Shown here: positions 51,592 through 60,245 of the stretch, one piece after another
How the letters are laid out: each line of letters begins with the position of its first letter
How positions within the stretch are numbered: the stretch's first letter is position 1
Origin: Paenibacillus polymyxa
Lineage (GTDB): Bacteria > Bacillota > Bacilli > Paenibacillales > Paenibacillaceae
Direction: 5' to 3'
NCBI RefSeq assembly: GCF_015710975.1
Contig: NZ_CP049783.1
Span: 5,590,001-5,654,000 of the forward strand
DNA length: 64,000 nucleotides
Position numbers and translations under genes: made by a program
The notes under the pieces: generated by a model
Database searches by the model: none
Told to the model about the DNA's origin: nothing
The model's input: only the letters and a program-made list of their open reading frames with translations

Positions 51592-52866
51592 ATGAGGAAT
51601 TTGGCAAAACGCAACTATTGGTCTTTGAGCGTTTTTAACTTCGCTTATCTGTTTACATGGTCTGCCGCCATGTCTTTTTTTGTCATTTGGCTAGGACAAA
51701 GCCTGGGGATTTCAGAAACCTACACAGGGTTTTTATACGCGGCTAACTCTATCGTTGCCTTGATCATGCAACCCCTGTTTGGGTACTTATCCGACAAGCT
51801 GGGCTTGAGAAAACATCTGCTGTACATACTTTTTACGATTCTTTTGCTCGTCGGACCCTTTTTTATCTATGTGTACGGTCCATTGCTTCAAACGCAGTTC
51901 GTCATTGGTGCTATTGTCGGCGCCCTATTTATCGGCCTGGTGTTTAATGCAGGTAATGGTGTCGTCGATTCCTATATGGACAAAGTGTCACGCAAATACG
52001 GGTTTGAATACGGACGAGTTCGTATGTGGGGCTCACTCGGGTGGGCAGCTGCTACCTTTGTTGCGGGACGGGTCATCAATATCAATGTGAATCTGACCTT
52101 CTGGATTGCCTCCGTATCTGCCGTTGTTGCTATGATCTGCATCTTCCTGACCAAAGTCGAAATTTCTGGACAGGAGCAGCAGAAAACTGAATCGTTGAAG
52201 CTCACTGACGTACTGCATCTCGTACGCACCACAAAGTTCTGGTTTCTAATGCTATTCATGGTTGGTGTGACCCAAATTTATGAGGTATATGACCAGCAAT
52301 TTGCCACCTATTTCGTATCTCAGTTCAGTTCTAAAGCAGAAGGAAATCAATTCCTTGGTGATTTAAGTGCTGTGCAAGTATTCCTGGAATTTGTGTTCCT
52401 GTTTGTTACCCCATGGTTTGTCAACAAAACGACTGCTAAGTGGGCATTGATTATTGCCGGAGCGATCATGTCATTGCGTATTATCGGTTCTTCGCTGCCG
52501 TTCGGTTCCATATGGGTGGCTGCGATGAAGATGATTCACTCCCTGGAAAAACCGCTGATTCTGGTCGCCATCTTCAAGTACATTACCGTCAACTTTGACC
52601 AGCGCTTATCGTCCACCATGTACCTGCTGTATTTGTTTATGGGCTCCCTGGTGGTATCTGTTTTCTCACCTATTGTCGGACATATGTATGAAGTTCTGAA
52701 TTTCCCGATCACTTATGTTATTTTGGGTTCCATTGCCGGTCTGTTCACCATCATTTCCTGCTTTACGCTGACAGCTGACAAGAAAAATGGAGAACGGTAT
52801 CTAGAGGAACGCCGTAAACAGGATCTGAAAAGATCTGCTAAAAAAGCTGAAGCCGTTCACTCGTAA
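51592..52866 (+). CDS. LacY-type oligosaccharide:proton symporter
   Basis: A 424-residue 12-helix carrier of the LacY/RafB/CscB group. VVDSYMDKVSRKYGFEYGR and VRMWGSLGWA match the LacY segment with the key Glu (here Asp) and Arg144, and IYEVYDQQFATYF matches LacY's helix 7. The acidic residue at the Glu126 position is Asp, so specificity may differ from lactose. ATG 51592 follows AAGGGG at nine bases; the frame is open to 51478. It has no hydrolase partner next to it. Confidence 0.9.
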   Translation: MRNLAKRNYWSLSVFNFAYLFTWSAAMSFFVIWLGQSLGISETYTGFLYAANSIVALIMQPLFGYLSDKLGLRKHLLYILFTILLLVGPFFIYVYGPLLQTQFVIGAIVGALFIGLVFNAGNGVVDSYMDKVSRKYGFEYGRVRMWGSLGWAAATFVAGRVININVNLTFWIASVSAVVAMICIFLTKVEISGQEQQKTESLKLTDVLHLVRTTKFWFLMLFMVGVTQIYEVYDQQFATYFVSQFSSKAEGNQFLGDLSAVQVFLEFVFLFVTPWFVNKTTAKWALIIAGAIMSLRIIGSSLPFGSIWVAAMKMIHSLEKPLILVAIFKYITVNFDQRLSSTMYLLYLFMGSLVVSVFSPIVGHMYEVLNFPITYVILGSIAGLFTIISCFTLTADKKNGERYLEERRKQDLKRSAKKAEAVHS

Positions 52867-52880
52867 TCTAATGGTAACAG

Positions 52881-52920
52881 CGGTAGTCTAGGACTTGTTT
52901 TTCTCGTCCAAGGCTACCGC
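52881..52920. terminator. Terminator-like hairpin between the symporter and chemoreceptor genes
   Basis: GCGGTAG...GGAC pairs with GTCC...CTACCGC with small bulges. No clear T run follows on either side, so the strength is doubtful. Confidence 0.5.
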
Positions 52921-52929
52921 CAACTTACT

Positions 52930-54633
52930 TTAAATTTTGAATACAGACACCGTTTGATTCATCTCTTCCGCCCGCTTGGCAAGCATGTTAGCACCTGCAG
53001 ACACTTCCTGCATGGAAGCAGTAGTTTCCTCGACTACGCTTGCGACTGTTTGAGTAGAATCGGCTGCACGTTCGGAGATTTCGGCAATTTTCTTCATAGA
53101 TTCCACCATAGAAACGGTTCCTTCATTTACGGATCTTGCTTCTACAGCCGCAGTGTCTACCTCACCGCTCACTTCTTCAACGGCACCGACAATTTCAGAA
53201 AAGACGTTACCGACACCTTCGACAAGCATCATACCTTCATTTAGTGATTGAACACCTTCATTCATCGAGATGACAACTTCGTCTGTTCTTAATGCGATTT
53301 CGTTGACCAGAGAGGAAATCTTGCCGGTTGCTTCACTTGCTTGTGCCGACAAATTGCGTACTTCATAAGCGACAACAGCAAATCCTTTTCCCTGCTCTCC
53401 CGCTCTTGCAGCTTCTATACTCGCATTGAGTGAAAGCAAGTTGGTTCGGGCTGCTATATCACTGATCATAGCTGTGATCTGTCTAATCTCCGCTGACTTT
53501 TCTCCTAGAATATTTACTACTTCAGCGGATTGAGTTACCTTGGTATGCACATCTCTTATTTGAGAGACAGTGGAAGACATTTGGGTTTTCCCGTTGTTTG
53601 CTTTTTCTTGTGCTTGGATTGTGAGATTAGCTACATTCACAAAGCGATTGGTTATGTTCTCTACACTTTTAGAAACACCTACCGTGTAATTCAGTGTTTC
53701 AGCAATATCTGCAAGCTGTGTCTGAGATCCCTCTGCGACTTGAGTGGCACTTATAGCTATCTGCTCGGTAGCAATGCTTGTCTGTTCTGCACTGGCTGTT
53801 AACTGTTCAGCCGTAGAAGCAACCAGTAAGGAATTATCCACAACTTCCTTTAAAAGGTTGCGCAGTGAATCGCACATTTCATTAAAATCGGATGCCAATT
53901 CCCCGACCTCATCTTTGGATCGGACCCTAAGAGGTTCCACTTGCAGGTTCCCCCTCGTTACCAGCTTTATCTGTTCCGCTATCCTTAATATGGGCTTAGT
54001 GAACGATTGAGCCAGTAAAAAAGAACCGATAATTCCCAGGATCGTACATATGATAGTCAAAGAAATCATCAAAAGTCTACCTGAATGGTAAGATTGACTC
54101 GATTGATTAGCTGCCTCAGTGGCATACTGCTCATTAAGCACCTTCAGTTTATTTACATCGTCTAATGCCGCCTTATAAATAGAAGAATTTCCATGAACGA
54201 TCATGTAGGCCATCACTTTGTCGTTTTCTTCCATGGCAGCGGAAACCACCTTTAGATGGCGAAGATACATTGCCCACTGACCATAAAAGTTGGTGAACAG
54301 TTCTTTTTCCTCCGCTGTAGAGGCTAAACTTTGATATTTATTTACACTCTTATCCATTGAAGCTGTAGCTTTGGTTAGTTCTTCTTGATAAGTGGTGCGA
54401 ATAGCCTCATCCTCTTCGAGTATCAATCGAACAGTTAGTCTATCGATTTCTGTAATCTGCTTATCCATACCCTGAAGAAGAATAACCGCAGGTAAAGACC
54501 TGTTATTTACCTTATCAGAAGCCTCTCCCATTTCCGACATCTTAATGACTCCTATAACACTTGAAAGGGACAGTACGACAACCAGTATGAGAGCTGCACT
54601 AATTATTTTTTTCTTTAACGTTAATTTAAACAT
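52930..54633 (-). CDS. Methyl-accepting chemotaxis protein co-transcribed with a solute-binding lipoprotein
   Basis: A 567-residue chemoreceptor with a 4HB-type sensor: helix 1 about 10-32, extracytoplasmic bundle about 33-185, helix 2 about 188-210, HAMP, and a signalling domain whose tip reads [21 protein letters not shown] 54633 follows GGAAGGAAG; an ATG at 54663 is in frame just after the upstream stop. It begins only 31 bases after the sugar-binding lipoprotein gene, so the lipoprotein probably presents ligand to this receptor, as maltose-binding protein does for Tar. Confidence 0.92.
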   Translation of the reverse strand: MFKLTLKKKIISAALILVVVLSLSSVIGVIKMSEMGEASDKVNNRSLPAVILLQGMDKQITEIDRLTVRLILEEDEAIRTTYQEELTKATASMDKSVNKYQSLASTAEEKELFTNFYGQWAMYLRHLKVVSAAMEENDKVMAYMIVHGNSSIYKAALDDVNKLKVLNEQYATEAANQSSQSYHSGRLLMISLTIICTILGIIGSFLLAQSFTKPILRIAEQIKLVTRGNLQVEPLRVRSKDEVGELASDFNEMCDSLRNLLKEVVDNSLLVASTAEQLTASAEQTSIATEQIAISATQVAEGSQTQLADIAETLNYTVGVSKSVENITNRFVNVANLTIQAQEKANNGKTQMSSTVSQIRDVHTKVTQSAEVVNILGEKSAEIRQITAMISDIAARTNLLSLNASIEAARAGEQGKGFAVVAYEVRNLSAQASEATGKISSLVNEIALRTDEVVISMNEGVQSLNEGMMLVEGVGNVFSEIVGAVEEVSGEVDTAAVEARSVNEGTVSMVESMKKIAEISERAADSTQTVASVVEETTASMQEVSAGANMLAKRAEEMNQTVSVFKI

Positions 54634-54664
54634 CCTTATCTTCCTTCCCGTGACTGGTCTCATA

Positions 54665-55942
54665 TCATCCCCGCTGAGCTTTCCAGTATATGCGTATTTG
54701 GCGCAACAGCTCAGTCTTATCTATCTTTCCACTAATGTAGCTTTGGATAGATGCTCCTGTGATGGCCCTATGATCAGGTGGAAGTGTTGCCATAAACGGC
54801 AGCGTCTTTCCGCTCGACAAATATGACTTGATCGATTTACTCAAGGGATCGGTAGGCACCAAGTCAATACTCTTGAAGGCCGGTATAACATTGGCCTTGT
54901 TGACCAAAAGTTCCTGTCCGGACTTTTCGTATACCAGCCAGTTTAAAAATTTCTTGGCTTCCTCTTGCTGCTGAGGCGTGGTAGCTGTGGAGTCGATGAA
55001 TACATACTTTGTCACACCAACTGTGATCTTTGAATTGTTTGGATCATTCGTATTATCATTTAACGGAAGAGGCAAAAAACCGTATTCCTCATTTGCCGTA
55101 TCATTGCTCTTTATTCCATTCCAAGCCCAGTTACCCATAAACCAAAGCCCTACCTTGCCCTCTCCCAAAGCTTTGGCTCCATCGTCATACGTACTGTCCA
55201 AAGGCGAGTGCTTATTGATGCTGTTATCCTTGAGCAGGTCTAAAGTTTGTACCCATCCAGACATTACACTGTTTTGGGACAAATCGATGGAGTTGATCTG
55301 CATACCTTTAACAAACTCTGGAAAACCTTCGGGTTGAACAGAATAAGACAGAGCTAAAAGATGAGAGCCGAGAGACCAGTCCATTGGTGAAAGCATGACC
55401 GGTGCTACTCCCGACTGCTGAATCTTAGCCATTAATGAGTTAAGGCTGCTTCTACTTTGCACCGAAAAAGGATCAAAAGAACCCCCTGTTGCCTTGTCCA
55501 ATACTTTTTTGTTATAGATTAATCCATAGCCTTCCACTGCAAATGGAAATCCCAGCACAGCATCGTTTTTCTTAACGGCGTCAAGTCCATTTTCTATCGT
55601 ATCGGCTACCCACTTCTCTTTACTTAAATCAACGGCTTTATCCAGGAATGTCTGCGTGTCTCCCGGGTCAAGCATCGACATCGTTGCTGGACTTCCTGAG
55701 CCGTACATCGACATCAGCTTTTGATATGCAGACGTTCCCTCTGGAGCAGTAATAATTTCTAAAGATACTTCCGGATGCTCTTGATTGTATTGTTTTGCCA
55801 CTTCTTCCAATTGGGTTTTTATTTCAGATTTGGAATTCAAAAATGTAATCTTAGTCGTCTGCTCTGATACTGGTGATGCTGAACAACCTATAAACATCAA
55901 TAAACATGCTAGAGAAATCGCAACTTTTAGCTGTTTTCTCAT
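54665..55942 (-). CDS. Extracellular sugar-type solute-binding lipoprotein without an ABC permease
   Basis: A 425-residue lipoprotein of the family 1 (carbohydrate) solute-binding proteins. The lipobox is LMFIGC with the modified Cys at residue 20. [23 protein letters not shown], the hinge region [20 protein letters not shown] and [13 protein letters not shown] are characteristic. ATG 55942 follows AGGGGGAAA. No permease or ATPase gene is near; the next gene is a chemoreceptor. It may feed an ABC importer encoded elsewhere, or work only in taxis. Confidence 0.92.
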   Translation of the reverse strand: MRKQLKVAISLACLLMFIGCSASPVSEQTTKITFLNSKSEIKTQLEEVAKQYNQEHPEVSLEIITAPEGTSAYQKLMSMYGSGSPATMSMLDPGDTQTFLDKAVDLSKEKWVADTIENGLDAVKKNDAVLGFPFAVEGYGLIYNKKVLDKATGGSFDPFSVQSRSSLNSLMAKIQQSGVAPVMLSPMDWSLGSHLLALSYSVQPEGFPEFVKGMQINSIDLSQNSVMSGWVQTLDLLKDNSINKHSPLDSTYDDGAKALGEGKVGLWFMGNWAWNGIKSNDTANEEYGFLPLPLNDNTNDPNNSKITVGVTKYVFIDSTATTPQQQEEAKKFLNWLVYEKSGQELLVNKANVIPAFKSIDLVPTDPLSKSIKSYLSSGKTLPFMATLPPDHRAITGASIQSYISGKIDKTELLRQIRIYWKAQRG

Positions 55943-56185
55943 TAACTTTCCCCCTAAAGATTTACTTTGTAAATTTTATGAACAATATTCAATGTTATCG
56001 ACATAATTCCCCAGGGAGATTAGGAGTTTTTAGTTGGTAAATATCGGAAATCAGATTGAATAGTACAAACTGGTTGTTACGTTCAGTTAATGAATAGGAA
56101 AGCGCAACTAATTTTATCCAGTCGCGTCTGAATAGGGTGAAAAGTTGCTACGCAACAAATTTATTTAAAAAAGGAGAAGTCATTT

Positions 56186-57034
56186 ATGAACAAAGCATTC
56201 TTTGTTTTTTTTCTTGCTATCTTTTTATGTATTTCATCGTCCACTACATATGCAGCACAAAATCAAATCAAAATTGACGGTGTGGCTATTGCAACCGATG
56301 CGAAGCCAGAAATGAAGAACAAACGTACAATGGTACCTTTACGTGTTATTAGCGAAAGTTTGGGGGCTAGCGTCGAGTGGTCCGATTCCGGGGTTATTCT
56401 CGCTAAGAGCGATATGAAAGTAAAATTAGCAATAAACAGAAGCATAGCGGAGAAAAACGGTAAAAAGATACTGCTTGATGTAAAACCATACGTGAAAAAT
56501 AATCGCATATATGTTCCACTTCGTTTTATTGCAGAGGCGTTCGGATGTAAAGTCAATTACAGCAACCTTATAGTGACTATTACTACTGAACCATTGTTCA
56601 TAAACGGTGTACAAGTAAAGGCAGTTCAACAGGAGTACCATATGATCATGGGCGGCGTAGTTCAGCAAATTCACGGCAATGCATATAACAAAACCATTTA
56701 TAATATGTTTGCAAAAAACAAAGGTGAAAAGGTTGAAGCACCTGAAAACTATTCTTGGAGCTTCACTATTGACACTCTTGGGTCTTATTATAAAAATGCA
56801 CAATACGATTTCTTAGACCAAAAGGGGAAAAGCTTAGCTCGTTTTGACGTGTATTCTTTAATCCAGTCCTTTCCATCCGAAGTTTTAGTCGGGTATCCCA
56901 AGTTTTTGATTCATGACGTATCCAAAGATGAGTGGTACTTGTTTAGCGATAGCGCAGCAAAATCTATTAATCAGTTAATTAATAATGCAACAAATAATGG
57001 ATTTCTGAAGGTTATAAGTGATACCGTTGTATAA
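56186..57034 (+). CDS. Secreted protein with copper-amine-oxidase-N stalk domain
   Basis: A 282-residue exported protein. The signal peptide ends near residue 24 (TTYAAQ). Two stalk repeats follow (TMVPLRVISESLGASVEWSD and IYVPLRFIAEAFGCKVNYSN, about 25-130), then a C-terminal domain of about 150 residues that I do not recognise. This stalk is common in Paenibacillus surface proteins and does not imply amine oxidase activity. ATG 56186 follows AAAAGGAGAAG. It is monocistronic and AT-rich. Confidence 0.85.
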   Translation: MNKAFFVFFLAIFLCISSSTTYAAQNQIKIDGVAIATDAKPEMKNKRTMVPLRVISESLGASVEWSDSGVILAKSDMKVKLAINRSIAEKNGKKILLDVKPYVKNNRIYVPLRFIAEAFGCKVNYSNLIVTITTEPLFINGVQVKAVQQEYHMIMGGVVQQIHGNAYNKTIYNMFAKNKGEKVEAPENYSWSFTIDTLGSYYKNAQYDFLDQKGKSLARFDVYSLIQSFPSEVLVGYPKFLIHDVSKDEWYLFSDSAAKSINQLINNATNNGFLKVISDTVV

Positions 57035-57062
57035 TGCGATTTTGTCTTATTAGCGTCTTTAA

Positions 57063-57111
57063 TAGAAAAAGGCGAATTCCCAGCTAATAGAAAAGCCTGG
57101 GAACTCGCCTT
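57063..57111 (-). terminator. Terminator of the darcynin-like gene
   Basis: AAGGCGAATTCCCAG pairs with CTGGGAACTCGCCTT (one mismatch). Read leftward TTTTTC follows directly. Confidence 0.75.
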
Positions 57112-57164
57112 GTATAAATCCTATACAAGCTGAACTTTTTTACATAGTAAGGGAGTATGATGGG

Positions 57165-57506
57165 TTATTTGTCCATCTGTAGCATTTCGGACTCATAGGA
57201 CTGAAATGCATTTTCCATCCCCATCAAAACATCTTTAATCTTCATGTACCCTTTAGTATACGGCTCCGAATCACGAATTTCTTCCCACATATAGTGATAT
57301 TGCTTCATATCCTCTGTTTCGCATACGACGAAATCTGTATAGTCCTTTCCGGGCAGCGCTTCTGCATCAAAAAAACGAACCTGAACATGTTCGCTGTACT
57401 TCTGAATATGAGCCTGCAAGGTTCCCGCATGTTTGCGACGTTCTTCCCGAGGAAGAGCCAACCAGGAAGGGTAGAATTCCAATAATACAATCATCATATA
57501 ACGCAT
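57165..57506 (-). CDS. Darcynin-family small protein
   Basis: A 113-residue protein opening MRYMMIVLLEFYPSWLALPREERR, which I associate with the darcynin family of unknown function, a ferredoxin-like fold similar to the YCII and EthD groups. The middle shows VRFFDAEALPGKDYTDFVVCET. ATG 57506 follows AAGGAGAT. It lies 82 bases downstream of a Crp-type regulator gene on the same strand and may be its target or partner. Confidence 0.7.
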   Translation of the reverse strand: MRYMMIVLLEFYPSWLALPREERRKHAGTLQAHIQKYSEHVQVRFFDAEALPGKDYTDFVVCETEDMKQYHYMWEEIRDSEPYTKGYMKIKDVLMGMENAFQSYESEMLQMDK

Positions 57507-57588
57507 ATGCCTATCTCCTTTTTTGTGAAGTTTGAATGGATTTATCGTTATTGTACGCTGCTTGTCTGCCAAGCCGCATTAACATAGG

Positions 57589-58170
57589 TTAATGCGGCTC
57601 GCTGCGCAGCAAACGACTAAGTGAGACGGGGGATACACCTATGTACGAAGCTATATGGTATTGTGCAACTCGTTTGTCCAACCCGGGATACTTGAGAAGA
57701 AAGGCATCATAACGTTCCCTAGCAGAAAGATACAACAATTCGCGTTCTCGTTCCTCCTTGCGAATGTATAGTCTTTCCACGCTATTACGCACGAATCTTT
57801 CCCACCTATGGCTTGTATCCATAAGCTCCTTCAGGACATGATATGGAATTTCAATAACAACCGAATCTTCCATGGCCTCAATCGTAAAAGTGGATGGTTT
57901 ACCTTGAACCATAGCGCCATAAGAGGTTACATAATCATTTTCTGGTGAAAAACCAACATTATATTCTCTACCATCTGCCAAAGTATAAAACAACCGGAAT
58001 AATCCCTCCGAACAAAAATAAGCATGTTTCACAGGTTCCCCTGTTTCAATAAGATATGTACCCTGCTGAACATGCCTCACACGGGTTTGCTCTACAAACC
58101 TGTTCCAATCCTGATCTATAATTGAGGCTTGATGAGCCATTTTTTCTAATGAACGATAATATAATTGCAT
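57589..58170 (-). CDS. Crp/Fnr family regulator (cyclic-nucleotide-binding domain)
   Basis: A 193-residue protein with an N-terminal cNMP-binding-like beta roll (VQQGTYLIETGEPVKHAYFCSEGLFRL, about 30-60) and a short C-terminal helix-turn-helix (VAQYHIASYIGVSPVSLSRLLR) that ends right after the recognition helix. The cAMP-binding Arg/Ser motif of Crp is not present, so it probably senses something else. ATG 58170 is chosen after GGTGGTGAG. Similar regulators commonly sit beside small enzymes like the downstream one. Confidence 0.85.
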   Translation of the reverse strand: MQLYYRSLEKMAHQASIIDQDWNRFVEQTRVRHVQQGTYLIETGEPVKHAYFCSEGLFRLFYTLADGREYNVGFSPENDYVTSYGAMVQGKPSTFTIEAMEDSVVIEIPYHVLKELMDTSHRWERFVRNSVERLYIRKEERERELLYLSARERYDAFLLKYPGLDKRVAQYHIASYIGVSPVSLSRLLRSEPH

Positions 58171-58237
58171 CTGCTCACCACCCCACAAAACGTTGATTAA
58201 GGAATTAAATTAAAGATACCTTTCGGACTATATAAGA

Positions 58238-58286
58238 AAACAGGGGCTATCCCTCAGGTCTGGGTAGACCTGCAGGACAACCCCCA
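58238..58286 (-). terminator. Terminator of the adenine deaminase gene
   Basis: Read leftward, GGGG...TGTCC...CAGGTCT pairs with AGACCTG...GGA...CCCC with bulges, and TGTTTTC follows. Confidence 0.65.
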
Positions 58287-58299
58287 GCGACGTATTCTA

Positions 58300-60141
58300 T
58301 CAGGCTTCCGTAGCATCCTCTTCCACGAAAAGAGACACCTTGCGTATACCGTCGGCTCCGATCACGACAAGTCCCTGATCCGACAGGCGGATTTCAGGGA
58401 TTACGACCAGTGCGAGCAACGACAGTGTCATCAGCGCGTTGTTCAGCATGCAGCCGGATTGCTGAAGTGCCCGGCTGATACTTTCGGACTGCGCAGCCAC
58501 CTCTGCAAACGGAGCTGGGGACATCAGCCCAGCGATCGGGAGCGGGAAGCGCGTCTCACCCGAGGCGGATACAACCACCACGCCGCCACGCAGGGCAACG
58601 GCCTGCTTCGCCGCCTGGGTCATGAGCTCGTCATCATTACCAATGACGAGCAGGTTGTGGCTGTCATGCGCTACGGTCATGGCAATTGCAGCCGGCTCGG
58701 TGAAGCCGACGCCTGTCACAAGCGCCACCGCGTGGCTGCCACTGGCATGATGCCGCTCGAAAACGGCGATTTTGCACAAATCCTGCGCAGGATCTGATGC
58801 AACTTCACCATCACGCACCGGAACGGTCATCCGCACTTCCTTCGTATCCACATGATTTTCCGTGACACGAATTACCCGTACAGGTACATTCCCTTCCTGT
58901 ACTGGAGCCGCAATACGAAAATCTGCAGCACTCAGCTCTCGACCCAAATGGACCGTGTCCATCACTTCCGCAGGATAAACAAAGCCTTCCCAGTCGGCGA
59001 CCATTTGTCCGTACTCAGCCACCAGTTGGCCCGCTGCGATGGTAGCCGTCACATTCACTTCGGCTAAGCGGCCATCAAGCAGGATAATATCGGCAATCGC
59101 ACCGGGAATAATCGAGCCAATGTCCCGTGCTACGCCGAAGCGCTCTGCCGTATTCAGCGTTGCCATTTGAAAGGCAGTCACGGGTTTAACGCCCTGCGCA
59201 ATCGCATGACGCACCACGAAGTCCATCTGCCCTTCATGGAGCAGGGATTCCGCACTGCGATCATCCGTCACCAGCATCATGCGGCGCGTGTCGAGACCCA
59301 TTTCCGTGCTGGCACGGATCGTCTCGGCCACATCATGCCATGCGGAGCCTTGCCGCATCTTGGCATACATGCCGAGCCGGATGCGCTCGGCTACATCCTC
59401 GGGCGTGACACATTCGTGATCGCCCGTAATTCCTGCGGCTGCGTAGACCGGCAGCCGCCAATCATCGGAGGCCCATGTAAAATGGCCGTCCGCCACCTTG
59501 CCGGCGCGCAGCGTGGCCTGAATTTCCCCAATCATCATGTCATCACCATAGACGACGCCAGGGAAATTCATTACTTCGCCCAGTCCAATCATATCTGGGC
59601 CCCAGCTTAGAGCCTCTGCGACTTCCGCCGGACCGAAAGAGGCACCGGTCGTTTCCAGCTCTGGGCCTGTGGAAGGCACGCAGGAAGCTACCTGCATGTA
59701 AGCAGCCAGCGGTGTCGTGCGGGCTTCGTCCAGCATTAGACGAAGCCCTTTTAGACCGAGCACATTGGAAATTTCATGTGGGTCAAAAAAACCGCCCGTC
59801 ACGCCCAGCGGCAGTACAGCCAAAGCAAATTCAGTTACGGTGAGCTGCGTACTTTCGATATGACAATGTCCGTCCAGTAAACCCGGTGCCATATAGCGGC
59901 CTTCCGCTTCAATGATTACGGTGTCCTCTCCAATCGTATGGCTAACGTCTCTACCGACGTAGGCGATACGAGAGCCTTGCACAGCAATAGACATGCCCGG
60001 TAACAATTCGCCCGATACCACATTGACCAGCGTTCCTCCGCGGATCACCAGCGATGCCTTGCGCTCCCCTCTAGCTGTAGCTACCAACTCGGGCACACAG
60101 TCCGCCAGCGGTGGGCGTTGAAATACTCTTTTCATGTCCAT
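58300..60141 (-). CDS. ade: Adenine deaminase
   Basis: A 613-residue metal-dependent amidohydrolase that converts adenine to hypoxanthine and ammonia for purine salvage. APGLLDGHCHIEST carries the metal His-x-His, DPHEISNVLG and GDHECVTPEDV add further ligands, and the C-terminal AdeC-specific domain is present (TVAHDSHNLLVIG). Length matches Bacillus AdeC. ATG 60141 follows GGAGG at 11 bases. The gene is GC-richer than its neighbours. No purine riboswitch is visible in the 100 bases upstream. Confidence 0.95.
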   Translation of the reverse strand: MDMKRVFQRPPLADCVPELVATARGERKASLVIRGGTLVNVVSGELLPGMSIAVQGSRIAYVGRDVSHTIGEDTVIIEAEGRYMAPGLLDGHCHIESTQLTVTEFALAVLPLGVTGGFFDPHEISNVLGLKGLRLMLDEARTTPLAAYMQVASCVPSTGPELETTGASFGPAEVAEALSWGPDMIGLGEVMNFPGVVYGDDMMIGEIQATLRAGKVADGHFTWASDDWRLPVYAAAGITGDHECVTPEDVAERIRLGMYAKMRQGSAWHDVAETIRASTEMGLDTRRMMLVTDDRSAESLLHEGQMDFVVRHAIAQGVKPVTAFQMATLNTAERFGVARDIGSIIPGAIADIILLDGRLAEVNVTATIAAGQLVAEYGQMVADWEGFVYPAEVMDTVHLGRELSAADFRIAAPVQEGNVPVRVIRVTENHVDTKEVRMTVPVRDGEVASDPAQDLCKIAVFERHHASGSHAVALVTGVGFTEPAAIAMTVAHDSHNLLVIGNDDELMTQAAKQAVALRGGVVVVSASGETRFPLPIAGLMSPAPFAEVAAQSESISRALQQSGCMLNNALMTLSLLALVVIPEIRLSDQGLVVIGADGIRKVSLFVEEDATEA

Positions 60142-60245
60142 TACGTTTGTAACCTCCGTTTATGCTTCTTACCTGTTTGGCTTATTTGCTTATGTTACTG
60201 GAATACGCTCAATATTGCCAGCCGCCCCTAAAGAACCTGGTCACT

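Noticed and set aside
60142..60245. A purine riboswitch upstream of adenine deaminase
   Set aside because: Only about 100 bases separate ade from helD, and neither the paired loops nor the conserved core of the purine aptamer is visible.
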